Source of the DNA: Caldicellulosiruptor acetigenus
GTDB lineage: Bacteria > Bacillota > Thermoanaerobacteria > Caldicellulosiruptorales > Caldicellulosiruptoraceae
DNA: 64,000 nucleotides
Reading direction: 5' to 3'
Assembly (NCBI RefSeq): GCF_026914305.1
Contig: NZ_CP113866.1
Coordinates: forward strand, 2,049,501 to 2,113,500
Part shown: in pieces, positions 28,219-37,400 of the stretch
Layout: every line of letters begins with the position of its first letter
Numbering within the stretch: position 1 is the stretch's first letter
Notes under the pieces: model-generated
The model's database searches: none
The model's input: the letters and a program-made list of their open reading frames with translations, nothing else
What the model was told of the DNA's origin: nothing
Position numbers and translations under genes: made by a program

Positions 28219-29418
28219 TCATGCATACTCTGGAAAAGAAAGCATATCAGAGATTACCATTGCTATGCACCCCAAAACCACAGCTCTGTCCTTTAGCTTT
28301 GAAACTTCAATTTTAAGATTATAAAACTGGGCGATAAAGGATCTTTGGTTAACCACTTCCCTTAATTTTTCTATAAACAAATCACCAAAAAATGATGCCT
28401 TGTTACCTATAATTACTATTTCAGGATTAAAAATGTTTACAAGATTTGCCACGCCTATCCCCATCTTTTCAGCAACCTCAAGTACAGCCATCCTGCAAAC
28501 TCTGCTTCCATCCTTTGCTGCTTGTATTACCTGAGAAGGAGTGATTTCATCTACATTTTCACAGCTTATATACCTATCTTCTGCTCCTTCTTTTACAAGT
28601 TTTTTGATAACACTCAAAAGTGCCCTCTCAGATGCAAAGTTCTCAAGACAGCCGATGTTACCACAGCTACAAACATCGTCCTGAAAGTTGATAGTGGTGT
28701 GTCCAACCTCACCTGCAAATCCTGCAGCACCTCTGAAAAGTTTGTTGTCGATAATAATTCCCGCACCAAGTCCAATTCCAACACTCAAATAAATCAAATC
28801 AGTAACTTTTCCCCACTCTCCAAACCACTTTTCGCCCAGCGCTCCTGCATTTGCTTCGTTGTCAATATAAACAGGGAGGTTGAATCTTTGCTTAACTATG
28901 TCTTTTAAAGGTACATTGCTCCATTTAAGATTTGGTGCAACAAGTACAACTCCAGACTCTTTCTCTACAATTCCCGGTACTCCTATACCTATTCCAAGGA
29001 TGCCTTTTGGAGTCTCTGGGGCTTTGTCTATTGCCTTTTGTATTAAATCAAAGAAAATATTTAAAAATTTTTCATTATCCTCTTTAATCTTTAAATTTAC
29101 ATACTCTTCAAAAATAATCTCACCTATAAAATTAGAAAGTATTATATGAATGTAATCAACTCCTAAATCTATACCAATTATTGAACCAACATCCTTGTTA
29201 ACTTGTAAAAGTACTGGCCTTCTGCCACCTTTCGATTTTCCATAACCCTTTTCTATAACATAACCTTCCTTTATTAATTCATCAGTCAAATTAGAAACAG
29301 TAGCTTTATTTAAATCTACAAGTCTTGAAATTTTCGCACGTGAAATTACCCCTTTATCTAAAATTGTTTTCAGAATCAAAAGCTTATTTATCTGCTTTAT
29401 CAGCGAATGATTCCCCAT
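28219..29418 (-). CDS. ROK-family transcriptional repressor, XylR-like
   Basis: 399 residues. An N-terminal winged helix (about 1-75) has RAKISRLVDLNKATVSNLTDELI and KGGRRPVLLQV, followed by a ROK sugar-kinase-like domain with IIGIDLGVDYI, GIGIGVPGIV, YIDNEANAGALGEKWFG, LSVGIGLGAGII and the zinc-type motif HTTIN...CSCGNIGCLE. Such proteins repress sugar genes and are released by the sugar. Co-transcription with a xylanase, an adjacent importer, and Bacillus-type xyl operators in this window suggest xylose or a xylooligosaccharide as inducer. The gene has its own promoter. The regulator identity is inferred. Confidence 0.88.
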   Translation of the reverse strand: MGNHSLIKQINKLLILKTILDKGVISRAKISRLVDLNKATVSNLTDELIKEGYVIEKGYGKSKGGRRPVLLQVNKDVGSIIGIDLGVDYIHIILSNFIGEIIFEEYVNLKIKEDNEKFLNIFFDLIQKAIDKAPETPKGILGIGIGVPGIVEKESGVVLVAPNLKWSNVPLKDIVKQRFNLPVYIDNEANAGALGEKWFGEWGKVTDLIYLSVGIGLGAGIIIDNKLFRGAAGFAGEVGHTTINFQDDVCSCGNIGCLENFASERALLSVIKKLVKEGAEDRYISCENVDEITPSQVIQAAKDGSRVCRMAVLEVAEKMGIGVANLVNIFNPEIVIIGNKASFFGDLFIEKLREVVNQRSFIAQFYNLKIEVSKLKDRAVVLGCIAMVISDMLSFPEYA

Positions 29419-29456
29419 TTTGTCATTTTCCTTTACATAGTTTGAGTTTGCAAATT

Positions 29457-29486
29457 ATTATACAATAAAAAGATAGAAAGTGTCTA
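29457..29486 (-). promoter_or_regulatory. Promoter of the ROK-xylanase operon
   Basis: On the minus strand -35 TAGACA (29486-29481) and -10 TATAAT (29462-29457) are 18 bases apart, 39 bases or more upstream of the ROK start. A single TAGTTTG half-site (29438-29444) lies just after the predicted transcription start, possibly for autoregulation (weak). Confidence 0.55.
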
Positions 29487-29501
29487 TCACATAAATGCAA
29501 T

Positions 29502-30329
29502 TTAACCTTTCACTGCTCCAGCCATCATTCCTTTAATTATCTTATCCTGTCCCAAGATATAAGCAATTAACATTGGAAGTAAAGATAGTGTCAAAAATGC
29601 CATTATAGCTGGAATATCTGAACCATATCTTGCTTGGAAGTCCCAAATGCCAAGTGGTAATGTTCTCTTTTCAGGGGAACTTGTCAAAACAAGAGCAAAT
29701 ACAAACTCATTCCACAGATACGTTCCATTATATATTCCAACTGTAATCAATGCAGGTCTTGAAAGGGGAAGAATTATGTTATAATACAATCTAAACATAG
29801 AACATCCGTCTATTTTGGCAGCTTCCTCGAGTTCTATCGGAATCTCACGCATAAACTCTGTAAGAATAAATATTGACATCGGAAGACTTAGAGCCACATA
29901 TGGTCCAATCAATGCAAAAATTGTATCATAAAGTTTTATCTTGTTTGTAAGAATATATATCGGGATGAGAGTCACATGTATGGGAATTGCCATTCCTGCA
30001 ATTATAAGAGAATACAAGATATTATTTAAAGCAAACTTCATTCGTGCAAATATATATGCTGCCATAGATGATACAATCAAAATTAACACAACAGAAATTG
30101 AAACAGCAATAACACTATTTTTTAAGTAGTAAAAGAAACTTCCATGAAGAACAGTAGAATAATTTCCAATAGTAGGGTTTTTTGGAACCTGCCACGTATT
30201 CCCCATTAAGAGTTCCGTTTGAGTTTTTATAGACGTAAAAAGCATAAACAAAAAAGGTATATCTGCAATCAATGTCCAAACAGCTAAAAATATAAAATAC
30301 CACTTTTTTATTTCTTTTGCTGAACTCAT
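29502..30329 (-). CDS. Sugar ABC transporter permease, MalG type
   Basis: 275 residues, six predicted membrane helices, with the EAA loop EEAAKIDGCSMFRLYYNIILPLSRPA that docks the ATPase. C terminus GMMAGAVKG is typical of the carbohydrate CUT1 permeases. ATG 30329 follows AAGGAGG. It is the last gene of the importer, downstream of the MalF-type permease; no ATPase gene is adjacent, so a shared MsmK-type ATPase is expected elsewhere. Confidence 0.9.
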   Translation of the reverse strand: MSSAKEIKKWYFIFLAVWTLIADIPFLFMLFTSIKTQTELLMGNTWQVPKNPTIGNYSTVLHGSFFYYLKNSVIAVSISVVLILIVSSMAAYIFARMKFALNNILYSLIIAGMAIPIHVTLIPIYILTNKIKLYDTIFALIGPYVALSLPMSIFILTEFMREIPIELEEAAKIDGCSMFRLYYNIILPLSRPALITVGIYNGTYLWNEFVFALVLTSSPEKRTLPLGIWDFQARYGSDIPAIMAFLTLSLLPMLIAYILGQDKIIKGMMAGAVKG

Positions 30330-30362
30330 TGTTTTTGTTTACCTCCTTAGGTCTTAAAAATT

Positions 30363-31265
30363 CTATGCTTCTTTTTTCTTAGTTGCAAAATATGCCAAAA
30401 TACCTGCTGTTGTAATTATCATGAACATGGCAGATGCTATAGTGCTACCATATCCCATCTTAAATGAAGCGAATGCGTTTTTGTACATATAAGTTGCCAT
30501 AAGCTCTGTTGCATTTGATGGTCCACCCTCTGTCATCACGTAAATTAAATCAAAATATTTTAGTGATCCAATTAACGACAAGATGCAAGCCGTTTTAATA
30601 GAAGGTGATAAAAGCGGAAGTTCTATTCTCCAAAAATATTGTCCCTGTGTCGCTCCATCTATTTTTGCAGCTTCATAAAGTTCATGAGGAATATTTGATA
30701 AAGCTGCTATAAAGAATATCATATAAAACGGTATGTATTGCCAACATATAACAGCTACAACAGAATAAAATGCTATTTTGGGGTCACCTAACCAATCCTG
30801 AGTTAAAAAGTCGAGATGCAAAAAGCTTAAAATTCCACTCAAAAGACCAAATTGAGGATCGTAAATATACTTGAATAACACACCAATTGCAACAGATGAC
30901 ATCAACATTGGAAGATAAAAAAGTGATTTGAATGCATCAAATTTCTTTCCTCCTCTATCAAGCAAAACAGCCAGTAAAATAGCAATTGGCATCTCAATAA
31001 TTATTGACAAGAATATAAACTTCACATTGTTAAAAAAAGCATGCCAAAATATAGTGTCTTGTAAAAGATTTTTCCAGTTATTAAAACCCACATATATTTT
31101 TTGTGGTGAAATACCATCCCACTCAAACATACTTAGGTTAAATGACATAGCAATTGGCCAAATTATATAAATGCCAATAAGGACCAAAGCAGGGGTTAAA
31201 AATAATAATATGCCTATATTCTGCATTAATTTCGATGCCTTATCTTTTTGCAACTTTAACTTCAC
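30363..31265 (-). CDS. Sugar ABC transporter permease, MalF/UgpA type
   Basis: 300 residues of the CUT1 family. Six helices begin with ILLFLTPALVLIGIYIIWPI; the segment FNLSMFEWDGI and the EAA loop YEAAKIDGATQGQYFWRIELPLLSP are characteristic. The GTG at 31265 sits too close to GGGAG, and an in-frame TTG at 31253 is an alternative start. It is separated from the binding-protein gene by a strong stem-loop. The substrate is probably a xylose-containing sugar, judged from context. Confidence 0.88.
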   Translation of the reverse strand: MKLKLQKDKASKLMQNIGILLFLTPALVLIGIYIIWPIAMSFNLSMFEWDGISPQKIYVGFNNWKNLLQDTIFWHAFFNNVKFIFLSIIIEMPIAILLAVLLDRGGKKFDAFKSLFYLPMLMSSVAIGVLFKYIYDPQFGLLSGILSFLHLDFLTQDWLGDPKIAFYSVVAVICWQYIPFYMIFFIAALSNIPHELYEAAKIDGATQGQYFWRIELPLLSPSIKTACILSLIGSLKYFDLIYVMTEGGPSNATELMATYMYKNAFASFKMGYGSTIASAMFMIITTAGILAYFATKKKEA

Positions 31266-31312
31266 TCCCTATCATTAAATTTGTCTTTAAAATATTTCTG
31301 CAGAAAAGTGAA

Positions 31313-31351
31313 TTGGTATTAGCTGTGGAAAAATACCACAGCTAATACCAA
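31313..31351 (-). repeat. Strong stem-loop between binding-protein and permease genes
   Basis: A perfect 16-bp inverted repeat (31313-31328 and 31336-31351) with a 7-base loop and no long T run on the minus strand. It lies 30 bases past the binding-protein stop. Such elements commonly protect the abundant binding-protein mRNA and reduce readthrough to permeases. Confidence 0.8.
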
Positions 31352-31381
31352 TCCTATAATTAAAATGTTTGCTGTTCAGAA

Positions 31382-32689
31382 TTATTTCTTGAAATAATCC
31401 TTTGCTGCTTTTTCCATCTTTTCAGCAGCGGCCTTTGGTGTAATCGTCAAACCAAATAGGGACTGTACAATATCTTTATGAGTCTCTGCAAGTTGAGGTG
31501 GTAGATATTGATCCCACCAAAGTTGAACACTTTTTGCTTTTGCAATAATATTGTAAACTTTCTGCAGCATTGGATCAGTAAACTTCAATCCTTTTACAGG
31601 TGGTATCTGACCATAATTAATTCTCTCTTTAACTGCCTGATCATCAATCAAATACTGAATCATATTAAACGCTTCTTTTGGATACTTACATGTGGTTGTT
31701 ACTGCATAATAGTTTGAAGAAGCCATACCAATTAGGTTGCTTGGGTCACCTTTTCCACCTTTTATAGCTGGGAATGGGAAGAAATCAAGATTATTTTCAT
31801 AGAATTTTTTATTTTCTGCCTTCATAATAGGTATTTGCCATGTTCCCATTAATTCCATTGCAGCTTTGCCAGAATACAAGAGCATTCTTGATTGTCCTGT
31901 GTCCCAGTCAAGTCCATTAAATCCTTTTACAAATGCACCCATCTTGACCAAATCTTGCAGCATTTCTCCTGCTTTTATGAATGTTGGGTCAGCAAAACTT
32001 CCTCCAGTTCTTTCAGCTGCTTTTTCAAATACTGAAGGACCACCAAGTCTGTCAACTAAATACCAATACCATTCACACCCTGGCCATTTTGTTTTGTTTG
32101 CAAGCGTAATCGGTGTTATTCCTTTTGCTTTAAGTGTTTTTACAATATTCAAAAATTCATCATATGTTGTTGGAACTTTTAAATTATATTTTTTGAAAAT
32201 TTCTTTATTATACCAAATTAAAGCAACACCTGCACCTTCAACTGGAACAGCCCATATTTTGTTATTGTAAGTAATTGGACCAAATGCCGCATCAATAAAT
32301 CTGTTCTTATAACCTTTTTCGTTCATGTAAGCAGTGATATCTTTTACCTTACCAGCTCTTACATATTCAAAGAATGGTCCTCCACCCCATGTAACAAACA
32401 CGTCTGGTGCCTGGTTTGAACCCATAGCAATCTTAAGCTTTGTCTTAAAAGAGTCGTTCTGAAGAGGAACAACTTCAACCTTGAAACCAGGATTTGCCTT
32501 CATAAAGCGATTTACCTGGTTCTGAATCATCTGTTTACCGACAGCATCAGTTGTGATGTGCCAAAATACAATCTTCTTTGTGCTACCTGCTGAGCTGAAA
32601 GCCTTTTCAGATGGTGAGAAAACTAAAACTAAGCTCAACACGAAAACAACCAAAGTCACCACTGCCACAATTCTTCCAAACCTCTTCAC
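31382..32689 (-). CDS. Sugar-binding protein of the xylan/xylose-linked ABC importer
   Basis: 435 residues of the family 1 extracellular solute-binding proteins. The N terminus is MKRFGRIVAVVTLVVFVLSLVLVFS, a signal sequence without a lipobox Cys. Mature-fold landmarks are FWHITTDAVGKQM, PDVFVTWGGGPFFEYVRAG, WAVPVEGAGVALIWYNKEIF, YDEFLNIVKTLKAKGITP and AAMELMGTWQIPIM. ATG 32689 follows AAGGAG. It is the first gene of its operon, and a XylR-type operator covers the predicted transcription start, so induction by xylose or xylooligosaccharides is expected. Confidence 0.92.
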   Translation of the reverse strand: MKRFGRIVAVVTLVVFVLSLVLVFSPSEKAFSSAGSTKKIVFWHITTDAVGKQMIQNQVNRFMKANPGFKVEVVPLQNDSFKTKLKIAMGSNQAPDVFVTWGGGPFFEYVRAGKVKDITAYMNEKGYKNRFIDAAFGPITYNNKIWAVPVEGAGVALIWYNKEIFKKYNLKVPTTYDEFLNIVKTLKAKGITPITLANKTKWPGCEWYWYLVDRLGGPSVFEKAAERTGGSFADPTFIKAGEMLQDLVKMGAFVKGFNGLDWDTGQSRMLLYSGKAAMELMGTWQIPIMKAENKKFYENNLDFFPFPAIKGGKGDPSNLIGMASSNYYAVTTTCKYPKEAFNMIQYLIDDQAVKERINYGQIPPVKGLKFTDPMLQKVYNIIAKAKSVQLWWDQYLPPQLAETHKDIVQSLFGLTITPKAAAEKMEKAAKDYFKK

Positions 32690-32704
32690 ATTACACCACT
32701 CCTT

Positions 32705-32729
32705 TTTGTTTATTTATTAAACAAACTAT
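32705..32729 (-). promoter_or_regulatory. XylR-type operator upstream of the importer
   Basis: This 25-bp element matches the xylA operator of this window at 22 of 25 positions: 10 of 12 in the left half, the central base, and 11 of 12 in the right half (TAAACAAACTA). It abuts a -10-like TATAAA (minus strand 32734-32729) and overlaps the ribosome-binding site, so a bound repressor would block initiation. Confidence 0.75.
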
Positions 32730-32928
32730 TTATATATTTCGCTGCAAATTTTAAAATTCCTTCTTTGATTTTTTAATTTTTCGTGAAATATGTTGCAATT
32801 ATTAAGTGTATACATGTATATTTGATGCAATATTTGTTAGCTTTTATGCTGAATTTAGCACGTTCATTTTATTAAATATTGCCAGACAAGATAATATCTT
32901 TTGAGCTGATTTTTAAGCTGAAATGGTT

Positions 32929-32945
32929 TATAATCTAATTAGATT
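32929..32945 (+). promoter_or_regulatory. -10 box overlapping a 14-bp palindrome
   Basis: TATAAT at 32929-32934 overlaps the perfect palindrome AATCTAATTAGATT (32932-32945), about 45 bases upstream of the plus-strand gene at 32987. No good -35 is present. The palindrome is a candidate operator. The rest of the 297-base divergent spacer shows nothing else clear. Confidence 0.4.
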
Positions 32946-32986
32946 CCTTCTTAAATTATGAATTTTCATAAGGAGACTTTAGGACT

Positions 32987-33682
32987 ATGAACAAAACAAT
33001 AGTAAAACTTTTTACCATTCTTGCGTTTTTGCTTGTACCTATGTATATCATCACTACTATTGTTAACAACGTCAAGCTAAAAAATGAGGTTCAGCCTTCT
33101 TCTAACCGGCAATATTATATAACAGCTCCAGACAAAATTTCTGATAAGAGCTCACAACTTCCGGCTGCTGTGTACTCGAAGCCGTATGAAAGCCAACAGG
33201 TAAGTGAAAATCTTACCATCTCCGATGCCGTTTACACTCAAAAGGTTTCAGATTCTATATATATTGTAAGCAGTAAAAGCTCAAATGGAACCACAACTCA
33301 GAAAATTTATTATAAAAACAAGGTTTCTGCATCTGAAATGAAATATTATAATCCTGTTATAAGCTTTATCAAATCTCAAATATTGATGTCGAACGTGTTT
33401 GAAAGAGGAATTTACGATGTGTACATTGAAAAGATTGATGTTGCATCAAAGTACATAAATGCTGCTGTGATGTTTTATCCTTTAGAAAAGATTGAAAGCA
33501 GCAAAAATTCACTAATTGACGGTGAAATGATTGTCCTTACAGTCTTTGTTGACAGAAACAAAAAACCAGAGGAATACTCACTCTTATCTGTGATAAAAGA
33601 CCACAGCCCAAATGACTTTTTTAATGTGTTTTTAAAGTCGGTTTATAAATTTACTGTGATAAAGAAAGGAGAAGAGAATTAG
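32987..33682 (+). CDS. Unknown membrane-anchored exported protein
   Basis: 231 residues, not recognised. The N terminus has one hydrophobic helix (LFTILAFLLVPMYIITTIV, about 8-26), followed by a polar Ser/Thr/Tyr-rich region with few Cys and a C-terminal part rich in beta-type segments (VYIEKIDVASKYINAAVMFYPL, MIVLTVFVDRN). This suggests a protein held at the outer face of the membrane. ATG 32987 follows AAGGAG. It lies 9 bases upstream of the DNA glycosylase gene, so the two are probably co-transcribed, though no functional link is evident. Confidence 0.7.
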   Translation: MNKTIVKLFTILAFLLVPMYIITTIVNNVKLKNEVQPSSNRQYYITAPDKISDKSSQLPAAVYSKPYESQQVSENLTISDAVYTQKVSDSIYIVSSKSSNGTTTQKIYYKNKVSASEMKYYNPVISFIKSQILMSNVFERGIYDVYIEKIDVASKYINAAVMFYPLEKIESSKNSLIDGEMIVLTVFVDRNKKPEEYSLLSVIKDHSPNDFFNVFLKSVYKFTVIKKGEEN

Positions 33683-33691
33683 AAAAGCGCT

Positions 33692-34399
33692 ATGAAACAA
33701 GACATTACAAAATTAGCTTCCTCTAATGACATTTCGCAATTTCTTTACAATATTTATAACAAGCTTTATGAATTTTGGGGACCACAGCACTGGTGGCCTG
33801 CTGAAACCAAATTTGAGATGGTAATAGGCGCAATCTTAGCTCAAAATATCTCTTGGAACTCCGTGGAAAAGGCTATTTGTAATCTAAAAAGAGCAAATAT
33901 CCTGTCAATTGAAGGAATTTTGCAAACTTCTGATGAGAAGCTGGCTGAATTAATCAAACCTGCAGGGTATTATAACCAAAAAACCAAAAGGCTGAAGGAA
34001 TTTTGTAACTTTTTAAAAAGAGAATTTAACTCTGACTTAGAAAAATTGTTTGCTCTTGATATCTCAAGTTTGAGACAGGTTTTACTTTCTCAAAAAGGTA
34101 TAGGATTTGAAACAGCTGATAGCATAATTTTGTACGGTGCTGAAAAACCCATCTTTGTGGTAGACAGTTATACAAAAAGACTTTTTTATAGGCTGGGTTT
34201 AATAGAAAGTGAAAAAGCAAAATATGAAGATATACAAAACCTTGTTATGCAAAATCTAGAGTTAGATACATATATTTTTAATGAGTTTCATGCTTTAATT
34301 GTAAAACATTGTAAGGAGAGATGTAAATCCAAAAAACCGATGTGCAAGAATTGTTGCTTAAGCGCTTTTTGCATTTATTCTTCCCATGGTCAAAACTAA
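33692..34399 (+). CDS. Endonuclease III-family DNA glycosylase, MagIII-like
   Basis: 235 residues of the HhH-GPD superfamily. A helix-hairpin-helix (LLSQKGIGFETADSII, about 131-146) is followed by the catalytic Asp 158 in FVVDSYTKR. The C terminus has an intact 4Fe-4S signature CX6CX2CX5C. Endonuclease III has a catalytic Lys in its GVGRKTA loop; here the aligned residue is Glu (GIGFETA), which predicts a monofunctional glycosylase without AP-lyase activity, as in 3-methyladenine glycosylase MagIII. The lesion specificity is inferred. The ribosome-binding site is weak, suggesting coupling to the gene upstream. Confidence 0.85.
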   Translation: MKQDITKLASSNDISQFLYNIYNKLYEFWGPQHWWPAETKFEMVIGAILAQNISWNSVEKAICNLKRANILSIEGILQTSDEKLAELIKPAGYYNQKTKRLKEFCNFLKREFNSDLEKLFALDISSLRQVLLSQKGIGFETADSIILYGAEKPIFVVDSYTKRLFYRLGLIESEKAKYEDIQNLVMQNLELDTYIFNEFHALIVKHCKERCKSKKPMCKNCCLSAFCIYSSHGQN

Positions 34400-34427
34400 G
34401 AAAAGTTGAAAAGGGTTTATTTCTTTT

Positions 34428-34464
34428 AACCACCCTGCACTTACTTTTAAAGCGCAGGGTGGTT
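34428..34464. terminator. Bidirectional terminator between convergent genes
   Basis: A perfect 11-bp inverted repeat (AACCACCCTGC at 34428-34438, complement at 34454-34464) between the convergent glycosylase and pullulanase genes, with T-rich flanks on both sides. Confidence 0.8.
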
Positions 34465-34480
34465 TAGTAAACAGAGAGTT

Positions 34481-37400
34481 TTATTTATCAGCCCAATTTA
34501 AAATGGTATCATTTATGGTCATCTTGCCGCTTCCATCATCTTTGACTGTAAGTTTTCTATTCTCTATTTCTTCTTTATTCGCACCTTTTTCAACAGTTGA
34601 CCAGCTACCTCTTGTGTACTTGTATTCAAAAGTCTCACCACTATTGAGTTTTAGAGTGACAATGTATATTCCATCTTGTGTTTTTACAAGTTCAATTGCA
34701 CCATCTTTATCGCCTGGATTCCAATCAGAAAGTCCAGCTTTTCCAAACGAACCTGCCAAGTAGATAACATCATCATCTGTGCCAGCTGGAACTTTTACGT
34801 TGAATGTAACAGCCACATTGCCCGTTCCATAGACTTTTGGTGTTAAAACAGATTGCGCTGTTTCAAGTGAAACTGGGTCTTTGCCAACAACCTTCACAAA
34901 GCCCTTTGGGAATTCATCACTCTTGTATGCAACAAACATGGAAATTGGTGCAACCAATGCCTTGCCAGCAACAAAGTTTGTCAGATTCTTAATTGGTGTT
35001 GTGCCTACTTCATCACCATTTGCAACAACAACCCAGTTTCCTTCTGGCAGTGTCACCTCTTGAACCTTCTTTGTTGAGTTATAAACAACAATGATGTCAT
35101 TCCATGTATCTTTTGGATATGTGAGCCTAAATCCTAATGTTCCTTTCGGTGTTTGGATAAATGTCAAATACTTCTGAATATCCTCTGCTGTGGTCATCCT
35201 GAAAGCAGGATGAGCTTTTCTAAGTGCAATCAGACCCTGATAATACTTGAAAGTATTGTTCCACTTTACTTTCAAGTTCCAGTCATACTTGTTAATCTTG
35301 TCGCCTGCATTGTATGAGTTATGATTCATAAACTTTGTCCTGTTGAACTCAACACCACCATGTAAGAATGGTACACCCTGTGCTGTCAAAACAATCGCAT
35401 TTGCCAGTCTGCCCATTTTATCCTTGATATAATCTGGTTCATTTGGCACACTCTTCTGAAGTTTATCCCAAAGAGTCAAGTTATCATGTGCAGATACATA
35501 GTTTATACATTCATCCGGGTCTGTTGCAAAATCGCCAAGTCCACCCTGGATTCCTTTCTTTAGATCTTCAAGTCTGTAAGAATAATTTCCTTGCATAAAT
35601 CCTTTTGACTCATTATCAAGATTGCCCCTGATTGCTTCTCTAATCCTGTCATTAAAGAGCCCTATGTGAAGTCCTGCTTGGTTAAATGAACCTATCTCCA
35701 TCCTCAGGGACGGATCAAGCGGAGTTCCACCTGCCATCCAACCTTCGCCATAGATTACTGCTGATGGATTTATCTTCCTTATTTCTTCTTGTGCTTTTGC
35801 CATAGTAACCCTGTCTATTGCTGCCATTAAGTCAAATCTAAAACCGTCTATATGATACTCTTTTGTAAGGTATGTCAAAGTATCAATGATAAACTTTCTT
35901 ACCATTGGCTTTTCTGTTGCAATTTCGTTACCACAGCCTGATGCATTGGAGTAGTTACCATCTTTGTCTTTTCTATAAAAGTACCCAGGTACTATCTTGT
36001 CAAATATTGAAAATTTCGCATCGCCAATCTGGAATGTGTGATTAAAAACAACGTCCTGAATAATTCCTATGCCTGCCTTGTGCAGTGCCATGACCATCTT
36101 TTTGTATTCTTTTATCCTCGCAATTGTGTTTGGATTTGTAGCATAGGACCCTTCAACGTTTTGATATAAAACAGGGTCATATCCCCAGTTATAAGCTTTA
36201 TCAGGATTTGTCTCATCCACCGAACCAAAGTCATATGTTGGAAGCAAATGAACATGGGTTATGCCAAGCTCTTTCAAATGGTCAATGCCTGTTTTTACGC
36301 CATTCGGTCCTTTTGTTCCTGTCTGAGTAAATCCCAAGTACTTGCCTCTAAACTCTGGCCTTACTCCACTTGAAGCATCTATTGTAAAGTCTCTTACATG
36401 CGTTTCATAAATTATTGCATCCTCTTGATTCTTTAGCGTCACAAAAGTATCTTTTTCCCAGCCAACAGGATTTGTATCCTTAGGGTCAAAGATTAAAGTT
36501 CTTTCAGAATTTGCAGATGTTGCTCTTGAATATGGGTCTGGCACAACATATTTTCTGATTGTATCGTCAGTTATAGAGTTAGAAGCATGCCAAACTTCAT
36601 ATTGGTAGTATTTACCTTTCAAATCTCCATTTATCTTAAGATACCATGTTCCGTTTACCGACTGCTGCATCTCATACTCTTTATATTTTGTAGTCTCATA
36701 ATCGTCATAGAGTCTCAATATAACTCCAATTGCTGTTGGAGCCCAAAGTCTGAATGCTGAATATGCTTTTGTATATGTGCATCCCAAGTCATTGCCTTTA
36801 TAATAATACTTTGGATTGTCCAAAATATTTCTTGCCTGTGCAACTGTTGGTTTGAAGCCATCTTTTGACACAACATAAGGAACTTGTGGTTCTAACTCAT
36901 CCTCAGTTGTGATTTTAAAAGTGTCAACCTTTGTTATCTTCTCATTACCAGTGTAAAGCTCTTCAATAACCTTGTCATTTCCCATTCCATCTGGATACCA
37001 CTTTGCAGATGTCCCATCCCATGAAGTAAACTTGAACTTAGCACCAATTACAACACCGTCTTTGCCAAGCTCTTTTATAAGTTCATAGTAACCTTTCTGC
37101 GCATTCCATGTCATTTTCCATGCCGGAAGTGGTTTGTACTTTCCTTCAGAAGAAGCCGTTCCGCCCCAGTCGTTCATAGTTCCAGTGACATATACATCAA
37201 GCTTTCCAGATGTGTCTGTAAATTTAAAATCACCTGCACCAGGTTTTAATATAAATCTCACTTTTGTGCCGCCATCAATTAGCTCATACCCTGCATCTTC
37301 TGGTTTAAAATTCTTATTTATCTTTGGCAAAACCGGCTCAACTTTTTTGATAGGAATTTCATCGTAAAAAGCTGTCACTTTAAAACCTTGAGTTTTATTA

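Noticed and set aside
29463-29490. Small hairpin GATAGAAAGTGTCTATC as importer terminator
   Set aside because: The stem is only about 5-6 pairs and the sequence is better explained by the -35 region of the ROK promoter; readthrough into the ROK gene remains possible.
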